From contig JAFWUA010000098.1 in the NCBI GenBank assembly GCA_017518785.1, forward strand, positions 1 through 14,167: a stretch of 14,167 nt of DNA, written 5' to 3'. Shown here piece after piece: positions 1 through 6,501 of the stretch. The DNA is from Neisseriaceae bacterium (lineage in GTDB: Bacteria; Pseudomonadota; Gammaproteobacteria; Burkholderiales; Neisseriaceae). Made by a program: the position numbers and the translations under genes. How positions within the stretch are numbered: the stretch's first letter is position 1; each line of letters starts with the position of its first letter. Below the pieces are notes generated by a model, which was not told the origin of the DNA, did no database searches, and saw only the letters and a program-made list of their open reading frames with translations.

Positions 1-323
1 AAGGGATAAAGATTGACACAAACCAAATCAATGCCGTCAATGCCGTGTTCCTGCATTTTGGCGATGTCGTCAAGATTATCACGCCGCCCCAAAATGCCGC
101 CGTGAATTTTCGGGTGCAGAGTTTTGACACGACCGTCCAACATTTCTGGAAAGCCCGTGTAATCAGCCACTTCAATCACGCCGATTTTTTCTTCCATCAA
201 CATTCTTGCCGTGCCGCCTGTGGATAACACTTCAACCCCCATTTGCGTGAGTTCTCTTGCAAAATCCACAATGCCTGTTTTGTCGGAAACGCTGATTAAC
301 GCTCGATTTATGGTTTGTGCCAT
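1..323 (-). CDS. purH: Bifunctional purine biosynthesis protein PurH, N-terminal part (cut by window edge)
   Basis: PurH carries out the last two steps of IMP synthesis (AICAR formyltransferase and IMP cyclohydrolase) in the cytosol. Only the first 107 codons are present; the rest lies left of base 1. The translation opens MAQTINRALISVSDKTGI and continues through STGGTARML, YTGFPEMLDGRVKTLHPKIH and ends GIDLVCVNLYP. These are hallmark stretches of the N-terminal MGS-like IMP cyclohydrolase domain. The ATG at 323 has an AAGGA Shine-Dalgarno nine bases upstream and follows the fis stop by 12 bases, so fis and purH are probably co-transcribed. No frameshift is seen in the visible part. The short rightward reading frames over this stretch are shadows. 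Confidence 0.96.
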   Translation of the reverse strand, partial: MAQTINRALISVSDKTGIVDFARELTQMGVEVLSTGGTARMLMEEKIGVIEVADYTGFPEMLDGRVKTLHPKIHGGILGRRDNLDDIAKMQEHGIDGIDLVCVNLYP

Positions 324-335
324 AGTAAAAAATCC

Positions 336-644
336 TTATTTTTTAAATAGTAAATTATGTTGTTGCATTTTTTTACGCAAAGTATTGCGATTGATACCTA
401 ATAATTTTGCTGTTTTAGAATAATTGTTGTTACAGTAATCTAACACGATGTTTATCAGTTTTTTTTCTACCAATCCCAACACCATATCATAGACATTACC
501 AACTTTTTCTTTATCTAACTCTTTGAAATACTTGTTTAATTCTTTTTCTAAACAGGTATCCAAAGCAGATAAACTATGCGATGAATCCATTGATTTTAAA
601 CCTTTACATTGACTTTCAATTAATCGTGCTACTGAAACTTTCAC
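336..644 (-). CDS. fis: Fis-family DNA-binding protein
   Basis: This is a small nucleoid-associated regulator that bends DNA and acts as a homodimer. The last 45 residues (LVEKKLINIVLDYCNNNYSK, then TAKLLGINRNTLRKKMQQH) are a standard Fis-type helix-turn-helix with the NRNTLRKK recognition helix. The open frame extends to an ATG at 671, but that ATG has no Shine-Dalgarno. A GTG at 644 is preceded by GGGAGA with 9-base spacing, so I take GTG, giving 102 residues (MKVSVARLIESQ...). An internal ATG (MDSSHSL) would give a shorter form closer to some neisserial Fis proteins. It lies about 70 bases downstream of dusB and 12 bases upstream of purH. The dusB-fis link is conserved across proteobacteria, and the purH neighbour is typical of Neisseria. 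Confidence 0.9.
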   Translation of the reverse strand: MKVSVARLIESQCKGLKSMDSSHSLSALDTCLEKELNKYFKELDKEKVGNVYDMVLGLVEKKLINIVLDYCNNNYSKTAKLLGINRNTLRKKMQQHNLLFKK

Positions 645-716
645 GTTTATAAATCTCCCAAGTTGTAGCATTGAAGTTTTTATAAATTTGAAACGAAATC
701 TGTCAGTTATTGTACC

Positions 717-1694
717 TCATTTTAAGTTAGTTGCATTATGCAAAAAGTTAGCAAGTAAATCATATTGATCATTGGCAATTTCTATTTCTTTGATTTTTTG
801 TAGAAAATTATTGTTAATTTGCATATTTATATTCGCAAGGTATTTGATTATATGTTTGCGGGCAATACGTACTCCATGTGTGTCGCCGTAAAAATCATAT
901 ATCATGCGTAAATGTTGCAAAATTGCATCGATTTTTACTTGTAAAGTAATTTCCGGCAGACTTCCTGTGGATAGATACTCATTAATTTCACGGAAAATCC
1001 AAGTATTACCGTATGCGGCTCTACCTATCATGACTCCATCTGCACCGGTTTTTTCCAATACTTGTTGAGCTTTGCTTGCACAATCAATATCACCATTTGC
1101 CCATACAAACATAGAAGTTTCCCGTTTAACTTGAGCAATAAGTTCATAACAAGCACTGCCGGAAAACATTTGGGTGCGACTACGTCCATGAATGGCAATT
1201 GCACTCACCCCTGCATCTTCGGCAATATGAGCAATATTCAATACATTCAAATGTTCATCGTCCCAACCTAAACGCGTTTTTAAGGTAACTGGTATATCAA
1301 CTGCATTAACAACGCTATGCAAAATTTCTGATACCAATTTCTCATTTTTCATCAATGCACTACCAGCATCAGCACGACAAACTTTTTTAGCAGGACAACC
1401 CATATTAATATCAATAACTTCTGCACCTAATTCTTGATGATAAACTGCACTAATCGCTAATTGTTTAGGATCGTTACCTGCAATTTGAACCACAATTGGC
1501 GATGGCTCATTAGAAAAATTAATACGATTCAATGTCTTGCGTGTATGGCGTACAGTTGGATTTCCGGAAATCATTTCCCCAACTGTCCAGCCCACTCCAA
1601 ACTGATTGCATATCCTACGCATGGGATTATCGGAAATTCCTGCCATAGGTGCTAATGCTGTGAAAGAAGAAAGTTTGAAATTGCCAATTTTCAT
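717..1694 (-). CDS. dusB: tRNA-dihydrouridine synthase B
   Basis: This FMN- and NADPH-dependent enzyme reduces uridine to dihydrouridine in the tRNA D-loop. The 325-residue product has the usual DusB length. It shows the N-terminal FMN-barrel strand ALAPMAGISDNPMRR (14-27), the Q-x-A-G-N-D segment (70-75), the catalytic loop INMGCPAKKVC with the proton-donor Cys at residue 100, LKTRLGWDD, the AIHGRSRTQMFSG motif, WANGDI and the phosphate-binding GADGVMIGRAAYGN. It is first in a leftward dusB-fis-purH group. A DUS lies in the coding sequence at 951-962, encoding SLPE. Upstream is an inverted DUS hairpin only about 25 bases from the start codon, so the promoter must overlap that hairpin or transcription must read through it. 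Confidence 0.97.
   Translation of the reverse strand: MKIGNFKLSSFTALAPMAGISDNPMRRICNQFGVGWTVGEMISGNPTVRHTRKTLNRINFSNEPSPIVVQIAGNDPKQLAISAVYHQELGAEVIDINMGCPAKKVCRADAGSALMKNEKLVSEILHSVVNAVDIPVTLKTRLGWDDEHLNVLNIAHIAEDAGVSAIAIHGRSRTQMFSGSACYELIAQVKRETSMFVWANGDIDCASKAQQVLEKTGADGVMIGRAAYGNTWIFREINEYLSTGSLPEITLQVKIDAILQHLRMIYDFYGDTHGVRIARKHIIKYLANINMQINNNFLQKIKEIEIANDQYDLLANFLHNATNLK
951..962 (-). repeat. DUS, perfect 12-mer, inside dusB
   Basis: AGTCTGCCGGAA on the - strand, read in frame as SLPE. Confidence 0.85.
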
Positions 1695-1718
1695 AATTAT
1701 TGTTAAAAATTTATATTA

Positions 1719-1730
1719 AGTCTGCCGGAA
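1719..1730 (+). repeat. DUS, perfect 12-mer, upstream of dusB
   Basis: AGTCTGCCGGAA on the + strand; it forms the left arm of the 1722-1756 inverted pair. Confidence 0.85.
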
Positions 1731-1764
1731 ATAATTAACTTATTGTTTTCCGGCAGTCTTTTTT
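1722..1764. terminator. Inverted DUS hairpin between fdx and dusB
   Basis: CTGCCGGAAA (1722-1731) and TTTCCGGCAG (1747-1756) are perfect 10-base inverted arms around an AT-rich 15-base loop. A T-run (1759-1764) follows on the + strand only. It lies just beyond the fdx stop and could end leftward fdx transcripts, but the U-tract points the other way, where no rightward gene ends. The right arm departs from the full 12-mer (GCAGTCT instead of GCAGACT). Confidence 0.45.
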
Positions 1765-1815
1765 ATATTGTTTTAAGTTTTAAAATAGCATTAAAATCAA
1801 CTATTTTGTCATAAT

Positions 1816-2157
1816 TTATCCATTTTCACGAGCGTGATTTATGGTGTATTTGGGAATTTCCAAAGTTAAATCTTCTTCTCCCACAATCGCTTGGCAACTT
1901 AATCTTGAAGTAGCTTGCAAGCCCCATGCTTGATCTAACAAATCTTCTTCCATATCAGATGCAGGTGCAAGGCTATTAAATCCTTCTTTGATAATGACAT
2001 GGCAAGTAGTGCAAGCACAGGATTTTTCACAAGCATGGTCAATATCTATATTATTTTCCAACAGTGCATCGCAAATTTTAGTACCAGTAGCAATATCATT
2101 TAACACAAGTCCATCAGGGCAAAGTTGTGGGTGAGGAAGTATGGTAAGTGTTGGCAT
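1816..2157 (-). CDS. fdx: ISC-type [2Fe-2S] ferredoxin
   Basis: This is an electron carrier of the ISC iron-sulfur assembly pathway, thought to feed electrons to IscS/IscU. The 113-residue protein matches Fdx in length. The cluster-binding loop HACEKSCACTTCHV supplies Cys43, Cys49 and Cys52, and SRLSCQA supplies Cys88. The extra Cys47 matches the conserved non-ligand cysteine of this subfamily. The spacing C-x5-C-x2-C-x35-C separates it from plant-type photosynthetic ferredoxins. It sits 23 bases downstream of ribA in the same direction. No hscA, hscB, iscA or iscX is beside it; iscU is about 6.4 kb away in this window, so the ISC genes are dispersed. Confidence 0.94.
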   Translation of the reverse strand: MPTLTILPHPQLCPDGLVLNDIATGTKICDALLENNIDIDHACEKSCACTTCHVIIKEGFNSLAPASDMEEDLLDQAWGLQATSRLSCQAIVGEEDLTLEIPKYTINHARENG

Positions 2158-2180
2158 ATATTTCCTTAAATATTAATATG

Positions 2181-2783
2181 TTAAAAATTATCTGCAATAA
2201 GATGTCCCATTTTATTGGCTTTGGTGGCAATGTAATTGCGATTATCTTCGCAAATTCCAACAGATAAAGGAACTCGCTCTATGGATTTGATACCCGCTTG
2301 TTTCAAGGTTTCTATTTTATCTGGATTATTGGTTAAAAGCCGAACAGAAGCAACCTGCATTTGATTTAAAATTTGACTTGCTATGGTGAAATCTCTTGCG
2401 TCTGCCGGAAAACCTAATGCCAAATTAGCTTCTACCGTATCCATACCTTGATCTTGCAAGTGATATGCATTGATTTTATTGAATAAACCAATACCACGTC
2501 CTTCTTGACGTAAGTAGATAATCAATCCACGTTTTTCATTTTGAATAATCTGCATAGCACTTTGCAGTTGTGCACCACAATCACAACGTTTTGAATGAAA
2601 AGCATCACCAGTCAAACATTCTGAATGAATGCGAACTAAAACTGGTTTTCCATCAGCAATATCGCCAATCGATAGCACTATATGCTCTTTACCATCGCCA
2701 CAATCGAAGCCTTGCATTTCAAATTCGCCATACTCGGTAGGCAAGCGACAATGTCCAGTACAAATTAATGAAGTGTGTGTCAT
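2181..2783 (-). CDS. ribA: GTP cyclohydrolase II (riboflavin synthesis)
   Basis: RibA opens the GTP imidazole ring, releasing formate and pyrophosphate, in the first committed step of riboflavin synthesis. The 200-residue single-domain protein matches stand-alone RibA, not the RibBA fusion. The zinc ligands lie in SECLTGDAFHSKRCDCGAQL (Cys56, Cys67, Cys69). The YLRQEGRGIGL loop, LLTNNPDK and the C-terminal ERVPL...KANKMGHL are all present. An 11-base DUS match (2400-2410) is read as FPADA. The DUS at 2821-2832 lies in the 48-base gap from the upstream GAF-like gene, and fdx follows 23 bases after the stop. Confidence 0.96.
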   Translation of the reverse strand: MTHTSLICTGHCRLPTEYGEFEMQGFDCGDGKEHIVLSIGDIADGKPVLVRIHSECLTGDAFHSKRCDCGAQLQSAMQIIQNEKRGLIIYLRQEGRGIGLFNKINAYHLQDQGMDTVEANLALGFPADARDFTIASQILNQMQVASVRLLTNNPDKIETLKQAGIKSIERVPLSVGICEDNRNYIATKANKMGHLIADNF

Positions 2784-2820
2784 AATCTTTATATTTCAAT
2801 TTGTTATCTTGTTAATATTT

Positions 2821-2832
2821 TTCCGGCAGACT
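2821..2832 (-). repeat. DUS, perfect 12-mer, between the GAF-like gene and ribA
   Basis: The first base of the - strand DUS is also a base of the GAF-like gene's TAA stop. Confidence 0.85.
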
Positions 2833-3503
2833 TATTTTAGAGTTTTTTGAATATTCTCCAATAAAGTTGGCAAAACAATAGATAATCCCACCCATGCTGC
2901 GATTGAATCACTTTGCCAAGCCTTATCCTGCTCATCTTCACCGTATAAAACTCCTACTACACCACCGGTATCACGACAAATTGGCAATGCCCATAAACGT
3001 TTTGCATCATTATAATGACTGCCGGAAAGGTCATTATTTTGCAACCATAAACTACAATCATCACAAATATTCAACCATGCCGAAGTTGCAACTCTTGCTG
3101 CCAAATGTTTCTGCCAACCATCTTCGCCCAAATTCAAAACAGCATCATTTTTACTACCCAAACTAATCAGACGTAACAATATATCGTTATGCACCACAAA
3201 AAGCGATAAATGACTGCATTTATGTTGGCTAAAAACGGTATCAGATACAGCATATAAATTTTGCAAAATTTTTGTATTATCGTCATTTTGTTGCCAATAA
3301 TTACCTAAATCAAAGATAGAACCATCTCTATCTTTGGTTTTCCACAAAATCTCCGGCAGTATCGACTTTGTATCGGCATGTTGTAACAAAATTCCCAAAA
3401 TATTTGCGTGCTCGCGAACGGCATTTTTTATTTTTCTATCAATACCTTGTTCGTTTAAATAGTTATCAATAGCTGTATCGTACAATCCCATGCTGTTTCT
3501 CAT
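2832..3503 (-). CDS. GAF-like domain protein of unknown function
   Basis: I do not recognise a named family. The 223-residue product has no signal peptide or membrane segment and looks cytosolic. Residues about 75-215 suggest a GAF-type fold: LSLFVVHNDILLRLISLG, then RLWALPICRDTGGVVGVLYG and a closing amphipathic stretch WVGLSIVLPTLLENIQKTL, the layout of the last strands and helix of GAF domains. The N-terminal about 70 residues are helical and charged. No output domain is attached. The start may instead be the ATG at 3491 (MGLYDTAID); neither has a strong ribosome site. Its stop codon overlaps the DUS at 2821-2832. The lytic transglycosylase gene is divergent upstream. GAF assignment is inference from pattern only. 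Confidence 0.72.
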   Translation of the reverse strand: MRNSMGLYDTAIDNYLNEQGIDRKIKNAVREHANILGILLQHADTKSILPEILWKTKDRDGSIFDLGNYWQQNDDNTKILQNLYAVSDTVFSQHKCSHLSLFVVHNDILLRLISLGSKNDAVLNLGEDGWQKHLAARVATSAWLNICDDCSLWLQNNDLSGSHYNDAKRLWALPICRDTGGVVGVLYGEDEQDKAWQSDSIAAWVGLSIVLPTLLENIQKTLK

Positions 3504-3559
3504 TCATCAGAATATTAGTTAAAAATAAGGCATAGTGAAAGAATTTCAACTATATAAGT

Positions 3560-3588
3560 AGATTTATCTGTATTTAATTGATTATAAT
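3560..3588 (+). promoter_or_regulatory. Possible promoter for the transglycosylase-dnaJ-trmB cluster
   Basis: A consensus TATAAT (3583-3588) lies 37 bases before the ATG at 3626. The matching -35 region is weak (TAGATT around 3559-3564). If this -10 box is real, the in-frame ATGs at 3578 and 3587 lie at or before transcription start and cannot be used, which supports the 3626 start. The region is very AT-rich, so chance matches are likely. Confidence 0.3.
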
Positions 3589-3625
3589 GAACCGTTTTTT
3601 CACAAAGATATATTTGACGCATAGC

Positions 3626-4270
3626 ATGAATAATCAACAGATTGTTACTTCAAGACGTTCATTAATCAAGGCAGGATTAGGTGCCGGATTGTTGGCCACC
3701 TATCCTACTTTACTATTGGCAGGTGCTCAAAAAGAAGAAACTTTGGCAGATAATGTTGCAACAGCCATGAGTCGTTCAATTGATAGCCCTAATAAGCCGT
3801 ATTTGGTTTTTTCCAAAAAGGAGTATGGCGAAATGTGGTTAGCCGATATGATGGAAAGAACAAAAAAATTCAAACATTTATCTGAACACGATGCTCGTAG
3901 AATATTGATTAATGTTCAATATGAATCGGTGCGTGCCGGTTTGGATACACAATTAGTGTTAGGCTTAATTCAAGTGGAAAGCGGTTTTAGACGTTATGCC
4001 ATTTCATCTGCTGGTGCTATGGGCTTAATGCAAGTGATGCCGTTTTGGGTAAAATCAATTGGCAAACCTGATCAAGATAAACATATCTTATTTGATATTC
4101 GCACCAATTTACGCTATGGCTGCACGATTTTGCGTCATTATTTAAATATGGAAAATGGAGATTTGTATCGTGCATTAGGTCGCTATAACGGTAGCACAGG
4201 TCAGCCACAATATCCTAATGCGGTGTTCGGTGCTTATAAAAGCCGTTGGATTTACGAAGGTCCATTATAA
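3626..4270 (+). CDS. Tat-exported lytic transglycosylase (SLT domain)
   Basis: This is predicted to cleave peptidoglycan between MurNAc and GlcNAc, forming 1,6-anhydro ends in the periplasm. From the ATG at 3626 the 214-residue product begins with a twin-arginine signal: SRRSLIK (9-15), a hydrophobic stretch, and an AGA cleavage site near residue 34. The SLT core follows: LGLIQVESGF with catalytic Glu118, SSAGAMGLMQVMP, NLRYGCTILRHYL and GRYNGSTGQPQYP. Upstream in-frame ATGs at 3578 and 3587 would put 16 or 13 odd residues before the Tat motif, and the second overlaps a TATAAT box, so I prefer 3626. The J-domain gene starts 29 bases downstream. A soluble (non-lipoprotein) family-1 SLT enzyme is most likely; the specific neisserial paralogue is not assigned. 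Confidence 0.9.
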   Translation: MNNQQIVTSRRSLIKAGLGAGLLATYPTLLLAGAQKEETLADNVATAMSRSIDSPNKPYLVFSKKEYGEMWLADMMERTKKFKHLSEHDARRILINVQYESVRAGLDTQLVLGLIQVESGFRRYAISSAGAMGLMQVMPFWVKSIGKPDQDKHILFDIRTNLRYGCTILRHYLNMENGDLYRALGRYNGSTGQPQYPNAVFGAYKSRWIYEGPL

Positions 4271-4299
4271 AAATACCATAAAAAGACATTTTTCAAACA

Positions 4300-5106
4300 A
4301 TGAAGAAAATTCACACACACTACGATAATCTCAAAGTATCGCCTCATGCGACTGATAAACAGATTCGCACAGCTTATTTACGTTTATCAAAAAAATATCA
4401 CCCAGATTACAATAAACACCCAGATGCTGTACGTGTGATGCAATTAATCAATCGTGCTTATCAGGTTTTATCAGATCCCGATAGAAGACGTGAACACGAC
4501 CGCTGGATTGCTCTACAAAAAAATTCAGAAAACTTAACTCAAATTCCGGTAATGTATGGAGTTATCCCCGAAGCTAATGCTTTTGAAGGAAATATTTTTT
4601 CATTACATAAAAATAAATTGTATCTTGCAGCAATTGTTTTAGTTGCAATTTTGGCATTAGGAAGTTTAATTTTCTGGATAATTGGACGCATAAGTCTGCC
4701 GGAAAATAAAGATAACACCCTATACACAGTTTATGAAACTGCACCTAACGGTGTTGATTGGCCAATAAGTGCAAGTAATATTCCAGGTTATCCTATTCTG
4801 AATAAAACCGGTGATTTAAAACTAATGGTACGTAATCTAAACCCAAAATCTGCCGCTTTTATTCAACTTTACGATACGATGCAGATGGGACAAGGTGCTT
4901 TGCAAACCGCATTTTTACCAGCAAGTTCAAACTTTTCTTTTTCATCACTGTCTGCCGGAAAATATCATATCCGCTATATGTGTTTGGATAATGGACAATG
5001 GCAACAAAGTCAAATCGTAGATGTAAATCAAGATCAAAGCATATCATTGCAATTAGATGATTTACCTGCAAGCGAATTTATTTCTTTGGACGATATATCG
5101 AAATAA
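4300..5106 (+). CDS. Membrane-anchored J-domain protein
   Basis: Residues 7-70 are a J domain with the HPD motif at 34-36 (KKYHPDYNKHP) and the closing helix INRAYQVLSDPDRR, so it should stimulate an Hsp70 such as DnaK. It lacks the Gly/Phe-rich and zinc-finger parts of DnaJ. A transmembrane helix at about 107-129 (LYLAAIVLVAILALGSLIFW) follows. The remaining about 135 residues form a probable beta-sandwich domain (LKLMVRNLNPKSAAFIQLYD and AGKYHIRYMCLDNGQWQQS), which would be periplasmic with the J domain in the cytosol. It holds one perfect DUS (4693-4704, SLPEN) and one 11-base match (4950-4960, SAGK). trmB starts 4 bases after its stop. The J domain is certain; the client is unknown. Confidence 0.9.
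   Translation: MKKIHTHYDNLKVSPHATDKQIRTAYLRLSKKYHPDYNKHPDAVRVMQLINRAYQVLSDPDRRREHDRWIALQKNSENLTQIPVMYGVIPEANAFEGNIFSLHKNKLYLAAIVLVAILALGSLIFWIIGRISLPENKDNTLYTVYETAPNGVDWPISASNIPGYPILNKTGDLKLMVRNLNPKSAAFIQLYDTMQMGQGALQTAFLPASSNFSFSSLSAGKYHIRYMCLDNGQWQQSQIVDVNQDQSISLQLDDLPASEFISLDDISK
4693..4704 (+). repeat. DUS, perfect 12-mer, inside the J-domain gene
   Basis: Read in frame as SLPE, just after the transmembrane helix. Confidence 0.85.
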
Positions 5107-5110
5107 TATT

Positions 5111-5809
5111 ATGAATCAAAATAATAATTCTAATGAAGTCAGCCACTTGCGTGGCATACGTAGTTTTGTATTACGTCAGGGACATTTATCAAATGCCCAA
5201 GAGCGTGCTATTCAAAACCTATTTCCAACTTGGGGAATTGAATACCAACCACAAATCATAGACTTAAACCAAATATTTGGACGAGAAGCAGATAAAATTT
5301 TAGAAATCGGTTTTGGCATGGGACAAGCTACCGCACAAATTGCCCAAAGTCTGCCGGAAAACGATTTTTTAGCCATTGATGTGCATTCACCAGGTGTTGG
5401 TAATTTACTAAAATTAATTGAAGAAAATCAATTAACAAATATTCGCGTTATGCGTCATGATGCAGTGGAAGTAATTGACAACATGATTGCGGATAATTCA
5501 CTATCAGGTATTCATATATTTTTTCCTGACCCATGGCATAAAAAGCGTCATCATAAACGCCGTTTAATTCAAGCTCCTTTTATTGAAAAAATCTTACCAA
5601 AATTGCGTGATAATGCTTATATCCATTTAGCAACTGATTGGGAAGAATATGCAATACAAATGTTAGAAGTATTAAATTCTTGTCCAAAACTTATCAACAC
5701 GGCACAAGATTACGCACTTCGTCCTGATTATCGTCCTGAAACAAAATTTGAAGCACGTGGCAAGCGATTAGGTCATGGTGTATGGGATTTGATTTTTAAG
5801 AAAAAATAA
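5111..5809 (+). CDS. trmB: tRNA (guanine-N7-)-methyltransferase
   Basis: TrmB makes m7G46 in the tRNA variable loop using S-adenosylmethionine. The 232-residue protein has usual family length. It shows the SAM-binding motif ILEIGFGMGQ (Glu65-Gly71), LAIDVHSPGVGNLL, and the diagnostic FFPDPWHKKRHHKRRL (137-152), then HLATDWEEYA and the C-terminal RPETKFEARGKRLGH substrate-binding segment. The frame is open further upstream to 5057, but the ATG at 5111 gives the family N-terminus (HLRGIRSFVLRQGHLS) and begins 4 bases after the J-domain gene's stop, so translational coupling is likely. A DUS at 5348-5359 encodes SLPEN, and another lies 14 bases after the stop. Confidence 0.97.
   Translation: MNQNNNSNEVSHLRGIRSFVLRQGHLSNAQERAIQNLFPTWGIEYQPQIIDLNQIFGREADKILEIGFGMGQATAQIAQSLPENDFLAIDVHSPGVGNLLKLIEENQLTNIRVMRHDAVEVIDNMIADNSLSGIHIFFPDPWHKKRHHKRRLIQAPFIEKILPKLRDNAYIHLATDWEEYAIQMLEVLNSCPKLINTAQDYALRPDYRPETKFEARGKRLGHGVWDLIFKKK
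5348..5359 (+). repeat. DUS, perfect 12-mer, inside trmB
   Basis: Read in frame as SLPE (residues 80-83). Confidence 0.85.
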
Positions 5810-5823
5810 AGATTAAAATATTT

Positions 5824-5835
5824 TTCCGGCAGACT
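5824..5835 (-). repeat. DUS, perfect 12-mer, after trmB
   Basis: Single copy 14 bases beyond the trmB stop; MITE copy 1 begins at the next base. Confidence 0.85.
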
Positions 5836-5963
5836 AAAACATTTGCAAAACTTGTCATTCTGAACTTTCCATAGGAAAGTAAAAAATATGATTCTTTGTT
5901 AAATAAAAAGATTCTTCACTAACCTTTAACGAATGTGGAAAAACTTTGTTTTGCAAAGGTTTC
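5836..5963. mobile_element. MITE-like palindromic element, copy 1
   Basis: This 128-base non-coding element has degenerate terminal repeats: AAAACATTTGCAAAAC on the left and TTTTGCAAAGGTTTC on the right. Inside it has GTCATTCTGAA, a 7-base hairpin (ACTTTCC/GGAAAGT, 5864-5880) and GATTCTT blocks shared with the copy at 9014. The left end abuts the DUS at 5824-5835. The flanks (AGACT, AAATC) do not match, so no target duplication survives. It accounts for much of the 237-base gap between trmB and the DUF442 gene. Confidence 0.7.
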
Positions 5964-6046
5964 AAATCATGAAAAGTTAGGTTTTACAGAAATTTCTAAT
6001 AGTTATTGTCGACACTAATTAAATTTAATAAATCGCAAGGATAAAA

Positions 6047-6385
6047 ATGAATTTCACCAAAATTAACGAACAACTATATGTCAGCGGACAAATTTATGAA
6101 AACGATATTGCCGATTTATTGCGTTTAGGAATTAAAACGGTTATTTGTCATCGTTTGGACGATGAAGATATTGGACAACCAAAATTTGCCGATTTAGCCG
6201 CAAAAATTCGTGCCGCAGGTATTAAACATACCTATCATCAACCAATTGCAAGCGTATCTGCCATTACGCATGACACAGCTTTGTTATTTGCCCATATTTT
6301 GCAAGAAAGTGAATTACCAGCTTTGGCATTTTGTCGTTCGGGTAAGAGAAGTGCAATAGTGTGCTCATTATTATCTAATGAATAA
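6047..6385 (+). CDS. DUF442 / TIGR01244-type phosphatase-like protein
   Basis: The small 112-residue cytosolic protein resembles the dual-specificity-phosphatase-like domain found alone or at the N-terminus of Blh-type proteins. It starts FTKINEQLYVSGQI, a typical family opening (the V-S-G-Q strand). It has GIKTVICHRLDDED and the signature loop FCRSGKRSA with candidate nucleophile Cys96 and Arg101. The true substrate of this family is unsettled; roles in sulfide metabolism have been proposed. An AAGGA site lies 7 bases before the ATG. No rhodanese or beta-lactamase-fold partner is fused or adjacent. It is isolated between a MITE copy and a strong terminator, so it is probably monocistronic. 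Confidence 0.85.
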   Translation: MNFTKINEQLYVSGQIYENDIADLLRLGIKTVICHRLDDEDIGQPKFADLAAKIRAAGIKHTYHQPIASVSAITHDTALLFAHILQESELPALAFCRSGKRSAIVCSLLSNE

Positions 6386-6439
6386 TGTTTTTCTTAATTG
6401 TTTTAAATAGTTATTAAAACAAAGTTACAAAAAACAAAA

Positions 6440-6451
6440 AGTCTGCCGGAA
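6440..6451 (+). repeat. DUS, perfect 12-mer, left arm of terminator
   Basis: Inverted partner of the copy at 6467-6478. Confidence 0.85.
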
Positions 6452-6466
6452 AGATAATTAAATATT

Positions 6467-6478
6467 TTCCGGCAGACT
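6467..6478 (-). repeat. DUS, perfect 12-mer, right arm of terminator
   Basis: Inverted partner of the copy at 6440-6451. Confidence 0.85.
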
Positions 6479-6501
6479 TAATATATTGATTAATTTGAAA
6501 A

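Larger units (their letters stand above)
6439..6479. terminator. Bidirectional terminator built from an inverted DUS pair
   Basis: AAGTCTGCCGGAAA (6439-6452) and TTTCCGGCAGACTT (6466-6479) are perfect 14-base inverted arms around a 13-base AT-rich loop. They lie between the convergent DUF442 gene (stop 6385) and membrane-protein gene (stop 6502). An A-run precedes the left arm, so leftward transcripts end in U-rich sequence; the rightward side has only a short T stretch. Paired uptake sequences acting as terminators are well known in Neisseria. Confidence 0.8.

Noticed and set aside
45..423. Rightward open frames over purH and fis
   Set aside because: They lie antisense to well-recognised PurH and Fis coding sequence and resemble no protein I know.
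3578..3625. Earlier ATG starts for the lytic transglycosylase
   Set aside because: They coincide with or precede a TATAAT box and would put an atypical hydrophobic stretch before the Tat motif; not fully excluded.
5810..6046. Possible Correia (NEMIS) or dRS3 repeats
   Set aside because: The element ends are GA(G/A)ACC...TGCAAAA, not the TATAG-type Correia ends, and no ATTCCC...GGGAAT dRS3 core is present.
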